A DNA stretch of 15,831 bases from Cochliopodium minus. Taxonomy: Eukaryota; Discosea; Himatismenida; Cochliopodiidae. The stretch's first letter is position 1. The number at the start of each line of letters is the position of its first letter. The notes below the pieces were generated by a model. It did not search any database and was not told where the DNA came from. It worked only from the letters and a program-made list of their open reading frames with translations. Both the position numbers and the translations under genes were made by a program. Shown here piece by piece: positions 1 through 9,500 of this stretch. Where the stretch lies: assembly GCA_024220525.1 (NCBI GenBank), contig JAMYWO010000474.1, positions 7,830 through 23,660 of the forward strand, read 5' to 3'.

Positions 1-170
1 AAAATAAAAAATAAAAAATAAAAAATAAAAAATAAAAAATAAAAAATAAAAAATAAAAAATAATAAATAATAAATAAATAAAAAATAAAAAATAATAAAT
101 AATAAATAAATAAAAAATAATAAATAATAAATAAATAAAAAATAAAAATAAAAAAATAAAAATTAAGTGA
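1..170. repeat. A-rich microsatellite, (AAAAAAT)n heptamer grading into AATAAAT units
   Basis: About eight perfect copies of a 7-bp unit (six A plus T) fill positions 1-60. Degenerate ATA/AATAAAT units follow to about 170. The tract lies in the intron (or its left remnant) just upstream of the first visible exon of the pseudouridine synthase gene, whose splice acceptor is at 207-208. It matches the reverse complement of the tract at the right edge of the window. Nothing coding is seen in 1-208. Confidence 0.9.
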
Positions 171-208
171 ATAAAATAAATAAAAATTAAATGAATAAAT
201 TTTAAAAG

Positions 209-1016
209 AGATGGCTCAAAAGTTCACAAAAATGATTATGTCTCATAGTGTCCAAAAACACTATTTGGCTTTGGTGGATGGAAAGATGGAGGTGGGGAAG
301 GAGTACATGATCGATCAGCCTTTGTTTAATTTCAGGGGTTCTGGTATTTGTAACGTGGATCCCATCAACGGTAAAAATAAATAAAAATAAATAAAAATAA
401 ATAAAAATAAATAAAAATAAATAAAAATAAATAAAAATAAAAAAAAATAAATAAAAATAAATAAAATAAAAATTTCTCAATTTTTCTTAGGCAAGGAAGC
501 AAAAACTAAAGTGGTGGTGATGAAATCTAATGGAAAGTATAGTCTGGTTTCTTGTTACCCTTTAACGGGACGTACTCACCAAATTAGAGTTCATTTGAAA
601 TGGCTGGGATTTCCTATCGCCAATGATCCTTGTTATGGAAAAGATGTTCCTTTAGGAAATGTTGCGATGGACAGCGAAGGTAAAAAAAATAAAAAATAAA
701 AAAACTCGTTGATTATTTTTTTTTTTAATTTTAATTTTATTATAAATATTTTAAAGGAAATACAATGGATTACTATGAAGAATTACTACAAAAGAAATTG
801 GACGACGTCAAAACAAACGAAGAAAAATACCCAGAAAACAAAGATAACTCCTACGAAAAAGATCCCCACTGTGAATACTGCTACGTCGACATTCCTGATC
901 CTAAATACGAAAGTCTTCTATTGTATCTCCATGCTTATTCCTATTCTTCTAATGATCCAAACTTTCCATTTAAATATACAACTGATATGCCCGAATGGGT
1001 CAATTTGGCTGATTAA
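209..1016 (+). CDS. RPUSD2: RluA-family RNA pseudouridine synthase, 3' part (RPUSD2/Rib2/Pus9-like)
   Basis: This enzyme converts uridine to pseudouridine in RNA; the eukaryotic Rib2/Pus8, Pus9 and RPUSD2 relatives act mainly on tRNA or mRNA. Three exons are visible: 209-370, 491-679 and 757-1016, with both introns in phase 1 at glycine codons. About 202 residues remain. The first exon reads KHYLALVDGK, the conserved beta-strand that follows the catalytic loop. The second carries the family signature GRTHQIRVHL and then DPCYG. The last exon has a CEYC pair, a PDP, LHA..Y and a P.W ending, a C-terminal layout typical of RPUSD2 and Rib2 rather than bacterial RluA. The catalytic HRLD aspartate exon and the start lie left of the window. 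The exon start at 209 is preferred because AAG fits the acceptors used elsewhere here; 211 is also possible. The gene is convergent with the dehydrogenase, 84 bp away. RPUSD1/3/4-type paralogues are less likely because of the cysteine-rich tail. Confidence 0.9.
371..490 (+). repeat. Intron filled by a tandem decamer (AAATAAATAA-type)
   Basis: Between the GTAA donor at 371 and the TTAG acceptor ending at 490, positions 373-470 are about nine near-perfect copies of a 10-bp unit made of A with two T per unit. It interrupts the pseudouridine synthase reading frame between a G and GC of one glycine codon. The minus-strand open frame over it is only Phe/Tyr/Leu repeats and is not a gene. Confidence 0.85.
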
Positions 1017-1100
1017 ATTTTTATAATTATTTTTAATTATTTAATTATGAAAAGTTTTTTTTTAAATTATTTTTTAGTTATTTTAAAAACTGTTTCTGTT
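1017..1100. other. Very short convergent 3' spacer
   Basis: Only 84 bp separate the TAA of the pseudouridine synthase (1014-1016) from the TAA of the oppositely oriented dehydrogenase (1101-1103). The spacer is A/T only apart from a few bases. No AATAAA is present on either strand, so both transcripts must use a variant poly(A) signal or terminate inside the neighbour, giving overlapping antisense 3' ends. Confidence 0.7.
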
Positions 1101-3681
1101 TTAAAACTTTTCAATCAACTTTTTAGCAATAGTTTGAAGTTGAATGTTAGTGGTTCCCTCATAAATTTGACCAATTTTGGAATCTCTGAAGTACTTCTCA
1201 ACCCCAAAGTCTTTGGTGAACCCAACACCACCCATCATGTTGATGCAGATGGAGGAAACTTGTTCTGCGACTTGACTGGCGAAGAGTTTGGCCATGGATG
1301 CTTCTTCAATGAAAGGAAGTCCGTTTTCTTGAAGACGAGCAGCATTGTATACCATCAATCTTTTTTTTAATTTAAAATCAAAAAAAATAAATAAAAAAAT
1401 AAAAAAATAAAAAAATAAAAAAAAAAAAAAATAATTTAAAATAAAAATAAAAAATAAAATAAATAAAAAAACTTAATTTTTATTTTACCTTGCAGCTTCA
1501 ATTTTCATGTGGGCTTCTGCAAATTGAAATTGCATACCCTGGAAGCTGGAGATAGGTTTTCCAAACTGAACTCTTTGGTTCAAGTAAGGCATAGTCTTGT
1601 CAAAAACTCCTTGAGCTAAAAAAGAAAACAAAAAAATAAAAATTTGGAAAAAAATTTGAATAAAAAATAAAAGAAAAATTAAAAATAATAAATTAAAAAA
1701 ATAATGAATAAATAAAAATAATAAAATAATAAAATAATAAAATAATGAAATTTAAAAAATGATAAAATAAAAAATAAAACTAAATAAATAACAAAATAAA
1801 ATGAAAATAAATTAAAAATTTTCTTACCCAAACCCAACATTTGAGCACCAATACCGATTCTTCCTTCGTTCAAACTTTCGATGGCAATTTTGTATCCTTT
1901 TCCCAATGGTCCTAAAATGTTCTCTTTTGGAACTTTTACTCCGTCAAAGATGACTTCGCAAGTTGAGGAAGCACGGATACCTAAACAGAAAATTTTAAAA
2001 AATTTATCAAAACACGAAAAATGGAAAAATAAATAATAAAAAAAAATAAGTTTTGAAAAAATAATAAATAAGTTCAAAAAATAAAATGAAATAAGGTATT
2101 AATAGTTATTGAAAAAATTAATGAAAATCAAAAAAAAAAAATTAAAAAAAAAATTAAAAAAAAATTAATGAAAAAATTAAAATAAAAATTAATATTGTAA
2201 AAATTAAATAAAAAAAAAATTTTACCTAATTTATTTTCCTTTTTACCAATGGACAAACCAGGATTACCTTTTTCACAAACGAAAGCAGTAATTCCTTTGT
2301 AGCCTTGTTTAGGGTCGACGTTTGCAAAGACCACAAAGACTTCGGCTTCTCCAGAGTTGGTGATCCATGCTTTGGTTCCTTGAATTTCATAGTGATCTCC
2401 CTTGTCTGTTGCAATTGTCTTCATTGCAAATGCATCAGACCCACTCCCTATTTAAAGAAGAAAAAATTTTCAAAAAAAAACTTTAAAATATTTAAAAAAT
2501 TAAAAAAATTAAAAAAAAATTTAAAAAAATTTATTAAAATAAAAGTTAATTAAAAAAATAAAAATTAAATGTGATAAAAATAAAAATAAAATGAAAAATA
2601 TTAAACATTTCATATATTTATTCTTTTAATTATTCATAATATTCAATTTAAGAAAAAAAATTTGAAATTATTTCATTGGTATTTTAAAATATCAAAAAAA
2701 TAAAAAAAGAAAAAAAAGAAAAAAAAAAGTTTTAAATTTTACCAGATTCAGATAAACAAAAACATCCCTTATTAATTTTAAAAAAATAAATGTTGTAAAA
2801 AAATTAAAAATTATTTAACATTCGCATTTTTTGTGAAAAAAATTTTTTTATTTAAATTTGTTTTTAAATTTAAAATTTTTTATTTTAATTTAAATTTGTG
2901 TTGTTTACCAATTTTTCTTGAGCCAACAAAGGAAGATATTTCTTTTTCAAAGACTCGCTTCCCCACTTTCTGAGACCGATGTTCACCAATGTGTTTTGGA
3001 CGTCAACCATGACGCTCACAGATGGATCGACCTTGGCAAGTTCTTCAATCGCGAGGATTGATCCCATAAAATTCATTCCTTATAAAAAAGCAAATGAAAC
3101 AATTTTTAAATAATAATTCGATAATAATATTTTTAATTAATTATATTTTATTTAATTATATCTTTTTAATTAAATCGATCAATGAGAACTATATAATATA
3201 ATCATTTCTTTTATAAATCTTTTTGAGAAATTGACACATCGAATTTTATTTGTTAATGATTTCATAATTTTTTTTTTTTATTTACCACTTCCTCCATATT
3301 CTGCTTCAGTTTCAAGCCCCATTAATCCTATTAGTTAAAATTTTCGAAGATTAAAAATAATATGATTTCGTGATTCAATATATTGATTCTCATAAGGGAT
3401 TTATTTGTCAACAAAGCGAAATATTTATTTTTTTTATTTGGGATTATATTTTTCTTACCATTCTCAAAACATTCCTTAATAATTACAGGATCCATTTTTT
3501 GTTCTTCATCCATTTGCAATACCTTGGGACCAATTCTATCATTGGCGAATTTTCTTACCATCTCCTTCAGCATCTTCTCTTCATCAGTCAAATGAGAAAG
3601 AGGGAAGATATTGGATTTGGAAGAGTAAAATTTCTTGAAGATATTCTTTTTATGGGTGTTGAATTTGAAAAGATTTTTCAT
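1101..3681 (-). CDS. ACADSB: Short/branched-chain acyl-CoA dehydrogenase, mitochondrial
   Basis: This FAD flavoenzyme oxidises 2-methylbutyryl-CoA and related short branched acyl-CoAs at C2-C3 in the mitochondrial matrix (isoleucine breakdown), passing electrons to ETF. Eight exons, in transcript order: 3459-3681, 3286-3327, 2909-3078, 2743-2767, 2226-2447, 1828-1980, 1489-1615 and 1101-1359. They join to 406 residues, against about 430 for human ACADSB. The first ~25 residues are rich in Lys/Phe/Asn/Ser with almost no acids, as in a targeting presequence. The order is then LTDEEKML (N-terminal helical domain), [21 protein letters not shown] (FAD/substrate loop), [64 protein letters not shown] and IYEGTTNIQ. 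Glu388 in YEG is the catalytic base position of this family. RASSTC and GYKGI favour ACADSB over ACADS. The gene holds a 25-nt internal exon. Substrate range in this organism is inferred. Confidence 0.94.
2743..2767 (-). other. ACADSB: 25-nt microexon of the acyl-CoA dehydrogenase
   Basis: Read on the minus strand between an AAG acceptor (2769-2768) and a GTAA donor (2742 downwards), this encodes GCFCLSES plus the first base of a glycine codon. It exactly supplies the conserved flavin/substrate-contact segment that is missing between EKL of the exon ending at 2909 and GSGSD of the exon starting at 2447. Phases match on both sides (0 in, 1 out). The flanking introns are otherwise featureless A/T sequence. 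Confidence 0.9.
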
Positions 3682-3944
3682 TTTTTTTTTTATTTAATTT
3701 ATATCTTGTTATGTGTGGATCATGGCGGCGAAATTTGAATCAATTGATACGATACATTGACGAATATGTTTAATACAATCAAACACAAATAAAAATCATT
3801 CACAGATGATTTTATTAGAAAATTAACATTTTCAAACAAAAAAAAGGACAACTCTTTTCTATTTAGAATATATACTTTTTTTTTTATTGATTGAACAAAC
3901 CAAATTGAAAACCTTTTTTTTTTGGACAAGAAGAAACAAAGTAT
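3682..3944. promoter_or_regulatory. Spacer: dehydrogenase upstream region and RPN10 3' end
   Basis: This 263-bp A/T-rich spacer lies between two genes read leftwards. It must hold the RPN10 3' untranslated region (right part) and the dehydrogenase promoter (left part). A canonical AATAAA on the minus strand lies at 3883-3888, 57 bases beyond the RPN10 stop, and is the likely poly(A) signal. A short GC island at 3719-3732 (catggcggcg on the plus strand) stands out, but no known motif is assigned to it. Confidence 0.55.
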
Positions 3945-5428
3945 TTATTTATCTTTCTTGTCTTGATTATTATTATTATTTTGATCCTTCTCCTCACCCT
4001 TGATGTTCTTGAGAGCATTCTGGATCTGCTCACTATCAGTGGTGACACCAGGCAAGTTTCCAAAGAGATCATCAACAGAAACATCCTTGAGAGCCTCACT
4101 GATCTCCTTCTTCTCGTTGGAGACTTCGTTGGTAAGATCCATAGAAAGTTGACGAGCAGATTCCTCTTCATCATCCATATTGTTGTTCTCCTCTTGTTCC
4201 ATCTGCATGGACATGGCGATGGCCTTACGGGTCTCCTCGTCTAACTCGTCTTCATCTTCCATCTTGTTGTTGTCTTGAGTGGATGTGGAGGTGTTGGAAG
4301 AGGTACCCAAAGTTTGTTCGATTCTCTTTTTTTCTTCATCTTGTGCTTCTTGCAAGGAGAGTTTGATTGCTAATGAAAGAAAAAAGGTAAGAAAATAAAT
4401 ATCATAAATGGTTTAGAATTGATTAATTGAAAATTGATTATGTATTTATCATTCTACAACAAAATATGGGTTGTATATTTTATGTAATCTTTATGAAATA
4501 TGCAGTGGGGATGAAAAAGATTTAAAATTGTTTACCTAATTGATATTCATCTAAGATTTCACCTCCTCCATTTTCATCTCCAACTCCTCCATTATTTCCA
4601 AACAATGGACCAGATAACAAAGTATCTGCTACAATTTGGGAAGAAGGTTCCAAAAGAATCAAATTACTAGTATCTTGCTTATTAATTCCATTATACAATG
4701 CTGTCAATTTTTCTCTGTTAGATTTTTCATCATCCCCAAGACCCATAAATCCTACAATATCCTAAATTTCAAAAAGAATGAAAAAAAAATTAATATGGAA
4801 GATGTATTAATGGGAAGCAAGAATATCAAGAATAAATTATTCAAAATATTGTATATTTTGTTTAAAAAAAATAATCAACGAATTCATTTTAGAAATTTTA
4901 CCATAGAGATGTTATTTTTTTTCAATCTTTGTCCCAATTTCTCGAATGATTCTACAGTTTCATTCCCTTCGATAGGACTTCCTACAAATAATACAATTCT
5001 TTGACCTCCATTCTTATTTTTTCTATGTTTGAGAGCCAATTGTGTGACAGAAATGGCAGAAAGAAGATCAGATTTACCTCTAACTTCAAGATTTGCAATA
5101 CATGTTTGTACGGCAGTAGGATCATTTCCTAATGTTACTAATACTTCTGGTCTTTTACCACTCATTGTCATCAATCCAATAGTGCTTTCTGGATGGCTTG
5201 ATGTTTTTGCATTTGCCAAAAGGTTGATTGTTTCAATTTGTGCATCAAATCTATTTGGAGAGAAATCTCCATTTCTCATATATTCAGAACTATCTATACT
5301 ATAATTTTTTATTATTAATGATTAATATAAAGGATGATTTGAGAATACAGTTTAAATATATGATTATATTTGAAAAATATCAAGATTTTTTAAGATACTT
5401 ACATGATATATGTTGCTTCCAAAGACAT
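3945..5428 (-). CDS. RPN10: 26S proteasome non-ATPase subunit RPN10/PSMD4 (ubiquitin receptor)
   Basis: This subunit of the 19S regulatory particle stabilises the lid-base junction through its VWA domain and binds ubiquitin chains through UIM helices. Exons in transcript order are 5403-5428, 4902-5298, 4536-4761 and 3945-4369, joining to 357 residues (human PSMD4 377). The 26-nt first exon supplies MSLEATYI, and the frame continues to IDSSEYMRNGDF, the Rpn10 N-terminal strand and pseudo-MIDAS. LALKHRKN and VLFVGSPIEGNE follow in the VWA domain (about residues 1-190). UIM1 is AIKLSLQEAQ (about 214-233) and UIM2 is RKAIAMSMQ (about 260-277). A third UIM-like ESARQLSMD lies near 286-295. The tail has FGNLPGV...IQNALKNI, the conserved segment after the UIMs in metazoan and plant homologues, and then a Lys/Asn-rich end. 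Yeast Rpn10 lacks this long tail, so the protein is of the long type. The gene is tandem with, and downstream of, the endosulfine gene. Confidence 0.96.
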
Positions 5429-5764
5429 TTTCTAATTATTTCGAAAAGAATGAATTGATAAATGAATTGATTGAATGAAATGGGTTTTTTCAATTACCTA
5501 TTTTCTTTTTATTAAAAGTATAGTCTGTTTTTTTAAATATTTATAGAGGACAACAAACAAATTTTTTTTTATTTTTTTTTTTGCTGAAATAATAATATTC
5601 ATCATAACACAGCACAAATGATCTTGGTTTTGAAATAAACAGAATTGTGATGAAATTTTAACATGCTGAGGTTTATTAAAATTGAAAAAATGAAAAAAGA
5701 TTTATATATGACAGAATTAAACAATTTCTTTAATTTTTTCTATTTATAAACTGAAACACAATTA
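5429..5764. promoter_or_regulatory. Spacer: RPN10 upstream region and endosulfine 3' end
   Basis: This 336-bp A/T-rich stretch has no supported coding exon. On the minus strand an AATAAA at 5672-5677 lies 88 bases past the endosulfine stop and is the likely poly(A) signal for that gene. The rest, up to the RPN10 ATG at 5426-5428, should contain the RPN10 promoter. A poly(T) tract on the plus strand at 5561-5581 may mark a nucleosome-poor region. No specific factor site is recognised. Confidence 0.5.
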
Positions 5765-6295
5765 TTATTTATCATTCATGAGTTTGGATACATGACTTTT
5801 TGGTTTTGGTTGTTCTCCTTCTTTATTCATTCCTTGTAATTTCATTGCCCAATCAGCAGAATCGAAATTTTGCTAGTTATTTGATTGAATTTAAAAGATA
5901 AATTTTTTTTATAGAAAAGGTATTAAAGCATAAAATAAATTAAGATGGGAGCGAGGAAAATTATAATATATTTTTTATAAATTTTTATTTTAAAGTATGA
6001 AGGATCATAATCAATTGTATTATTTTCAAAAATTTTTTTAAAGATAAATTTTCCCTATTTGATGATTATTTTATTTTTGAATATAATTTTTTTTTCTACA
6101 GTATATTTAAATTATTTTTTTTAATTTACCTTGCCTGAATTAATTTGTTTAGTTACTACAGACTTCTTTTTCATTTCTCCATAAGGATTTTTCTATTTTT
6201 TTAAGAAATAAATAATTTGATATTTGTTAAAAAAAAAAAAAGGTAAATTATGGTTTATTTACCTTCTCTACAACTGGTTCATTATTGTCGCTCAT
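5765..6295 (-). CDS. ENSA: Endosulfine/ARPP19/Igo-family PP2A-B55 inhibitor
   Basis: Small phosphoprotein family: Greatwall (Rim15 in yeast) phosphorylates the serine in the FDSxD motif, turning the protein into an unfair-substrate inhibitor of PP2A-B55 at mitotic entry or on nutrient limitation. Exons in transcript order are 6263-6295 (MSDNNEPVVEK), 6130-6192 and 5765-5872, joining to 67 residues with both introns in phase 0 and two successive TAA stops. Visible features: NPYGEMKKK (residues 13-21; the family's YG.LP-like segment), then QNFDSADWAM (33-42) with Ser37 as the predicted phosphosite, then a basic tail PKSHVSKLM resembling the vertebrate KSSLVTSKL end. Plants also use FDSADW, whereas animals and yeast use FDSGDY. 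It is shorter than human ENSA (121) and lacks most of the N-terminal extension and the spacer before the tail. The divergent neighbour is the RasGEF gene. The family call rests on short motifs, so confidence is good but not complete. Confidence 0.82.
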
Positions 6296-6544
6296 TTTTA
6301 TTGAGATTGTTCAAAAATTTTTCTATTTTTTTTTAATTTTTTTAATTTAAGCTGCAAAATATATTTTTGAGAAATTGTGAAAACCAAACTCTGTTTTGAA
6401 AAAAAAAAAGAAAAGTGTATTACGCAAATTAGAAAGGGAATTGAATTTGAAAAAGTGTACAATAATTCACCTTCAATATTTTTAAAAAAATAAACCGAAA
6501 TTACTGGGTTATAAATCAAAAATTAAATAAAATAAAAATAAAAA
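6296..6544. promoter_or_regulatory. Shared divergent upstream region (endosulfine and RasGEF genes)
   Basis: These 249 bp separate two outward-facing start codons (6293-6295 minus, 6545-6547 plus). The region contains poly(T) and poly(A) runs, including 6320-6349 and 6401-6411, and no conserved coding frame on either strand. The minus open frame across it is composed of untranslated sequence. The two promoters must overlap or abut here. No TATA position can be assigned because TATA-like strings are everywhere in this base composition. Confidence 0.5.
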
Positions 6545-9500
6545 ATGGTAAATGAAACAGAAAAAAAAATCTACTTTAAAATTTTTTCTAATTTGATACT
6601 TAATATCTATCATATAACAATGGATGATCAATCAAAAAAAAATTTCATATTTCATTTTATATAATTAAAAGGATAACAAGAAGAAGAGAGCTCCTACAAA
6701 TCCTAATTTCAGACAGAAGAAAATAGAAGAAGCAATAGAATCATGGGGCGGAAGTAAGCTATCATTAAAACACAGCATGTCGAATCTGAGACATTCAAAT
6801 AGAAATAACGATAAAAAACTATTATCCTCAACCAGCGAAAATGGAATGTTTAAGAATAGAAGTCAAACATTTACGCCTGGTGTAAAAATAGAAGAAATCG
6901 CATCGAAAAAGAATTTGCCAAGTGTAAAAAATAAAATTTTTTTTTTTTGACAAAAATACATATCTTCAAGAAAAAAATAACCCATTATGCTAAATATCAA
7001 ATATCAAATATCAATGTTTATTCATAAATTTCAAATTTGAGGATCTTATGAGGATGAATTTTTCATTTCGACAAAAATTATTATTTCAATTATTATATCA
7101 TTGATGAAATTAATTCAAATTTGGAGAGGGAGATCTTCATTCAATTAGAATTTAAATTCAATAATAAAACACTTACTTCCAAAATATATTGAATATTATT
7201 TAACAATAAAGTAAAAATAGGAAATATTAAATACCATTATCAATATAATTAGCTTCTCTATTTCAATATTGGATTATATATTAACGTATAAACCAATAAA
7301 AATTATACAAAAAATAAAACAATTTATTTCTAGATAAATGAAATAGCAAAGAAAATGAGCGATCCTGAAACCGGTGTACCAGTCAAAGCTAGAAAAAAGA
7401 AATTGAAAAATAACGATAAATCATTTCATTCCAAAGATGCAGTGATATGGATGAAAACAAATTTCAATTTATCAGATGAAGAGGCTATACAATTGGGAAG
7501 AAAATTAGTTATCGAAAAGAAGATGGCGCCAGTACATCCTCCTGCTGCAGTGTTTGATTCTTCTGATAATTTGTTTGCATTTGTCAGTATTGATGAATTT
7601 TTGGGTTTATTGCAAATACAAGGTAAGAAATAACAAGGAAAAAAAATATAAAATAAATTTATCATATCGAGTTTAATATCTCCATAATAATCGGAAATTA
7701 AGAATTAATCATGCATTCAACAAAATAAAGCAGATATGAAAATATTTTGTCAAGAATATTCTTTAAAAAAATGAATTTTGATAAATCTTTATAATTATTT
7801 TTTAGTCATTGAGGGAAATGGACTTTTAGCGTCCAATGAAAAAACAAATACAAAAGAAATGTTCGGAAAAATAAGAGTGCACTACAGCGAAGGACCAAAG
7901 ACTGGGCAGTCCATAGAATCCATCAACAAAAAGGTGAAGACAAAGAAGATAAAAAGCACAGAGAATCCAAAATGGGATTTTCATCACAGCATTCCCATCA
8001 ATGTAGCCATTGCTTCTTTAACAATGAATGTTGCTATATATGAGTATGGAAGAGGTAAAGACGAGTTTCTGGGACATATTGAGATCCCTCTCGAAGTTCT
8101 CAGCGCCAACAAGTCTATTGATGATTGGTATCAGTTGGAGAAGAAGAAGCTGACTGATGAGGTTCGTGGTGAAATACATTTGAAGATGGACTATCTTGTT
8201 CACACTGAAGTTCAAAATAAAGATCTAAAAAATGAAGAAATTGGTAAATATTTTAAAATATTTTAATACTAAAAATAAATGGGAAATTTTAAGTAAAAAT
8301 GATACATTCAATATTTACAAACATAAATGATAAGATGTTATTTAGATCTCATTGATCTATGTAAAATAGTTTCTTATGTTGAGATAAAAAAATTGATCCA
8401 TATTATATGGGCATATATTTAATTCTTACAAAATTGAGATAAATTATTTAAATTACAAAAAAAATATAATTTTTTACGTTGTGTTTCAAAAAAGAAATAA
8501 TTGAGGAAGAACAGTTGGAAATCCCATCTCCCAAAGAGTTGATCTCTCATTTGAAATACGAGTTCGATGATCCTTCAAAATTAAACGACGCTATCTTTCA
8601 ACAAGAAAAAGAAGGAGGGAAACTGACCCTCAAAGCGGCCAGTCTCGTCAAAATCATAGAAATATTAACTAACAACCAAAAGAAAGGATTAAAGGAAGTT
8701 GATTTGATGGAGAATATCATTGTAGCATATAGATCTTTCACTGATCCCCTTTCTCTTCTAAATTGTTTGATCTTGCGTTTCAATGGCCCACCTCCCCTTT
8801 CTAAGGATCCCACTGCCACAGAATTAGAGCAACATCAAACATTTTCTATTGCAAAACAAAATATACAAATGAGGTAAAAAAATCAATTTTTTGTTTTGTT
8901 TTTTATTGTCAATCTAGTAAATTATTTCTTGAATATTTTTAATTTTTATTGGTTATTTTTTTTTTAAATTTTATTATTTCAATTATCATTTTATTTTCAT
9001 ATTTTTTCATTTTTTTTATAATAGTCTTTCCTCTTTTCTTACGAGATGGAACATCAAAAACAAAGATTTTTCAGACGACTTTTTTTTCGCTTATCTGAAG
9101 AGAGCATTTGATGAGGGACTCTTTTCATGCAATCCGGGAATGTCCAAGTACATTTATGGAAAGTTTTTTTCAAATCACGAAATAAATCTAAACGTAGAGG
9201 GATCATACAAAATACATCACTCTGAAATACAAGAATTAAGGCCAAGACAAGAAGTGAAAATGGTGAAACCAAGCACTTCGTCAAGAATTTCTATATTTGG
9301 TAAATTTTTTTAGAAACTTCTTTTTTTAATCATTAAATAAAATGGCAAAATTATTTTGTTTTTAAAGTTTTTTAAAAATTTTGTTTTAAAATATTTACAT
9401 ATTTTTGTGTCATATTTTTTATACCATTTTTTTATTTTTTTTTTATATTTCGTCGAATTTTAAAGTATTTTTTTAAGAATTTTTTTTTTGGATTATTTTC

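Noticed and set aside
1-60. Telomere or CRISPR-like array
   Set aside because: Seven-base A6T units with no spacers, lying in an intron of a gene that continues; the unit is not a known telomere repeat.
202-480. Minus-strand open frame of 92 codons with Phe/Tyr/Leu repeats
   Set aside because: It is the reverse translation of the A-rich decamer intron plus antisense of a conserved exon; no family likeness and no start context.
1047-1370. Plus-strand open frame opposite the dehydrogenase 3' exon
   Set aside because: The minus strand here encodes the conserved YEGTTNIQ and MGGVGFTKD motifs; the plus frame is its shadow.
3370-3738. Plus-strand open frame over the dehydrogenase first exon
   Set aside because: Antisense to the presequence and DEE helix exon of the dehydrogenase and to its intron 1; composition is that of intron on one side.
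3720-3929. Minus-strand open frame in the RPN10/dehydrogenase spacer
   Set aside because: It consists of A/T-rich spacer, lacks conserved motifs, and overlaps the expected RPN10 poly(A) signal.
6298-6519. Minus-strand open frame upstream of the endosulfine gene
   Set aside because: It lies in the divergent upstream region and is low-complexity Phe/Lys/Leu with no recognisable domain.
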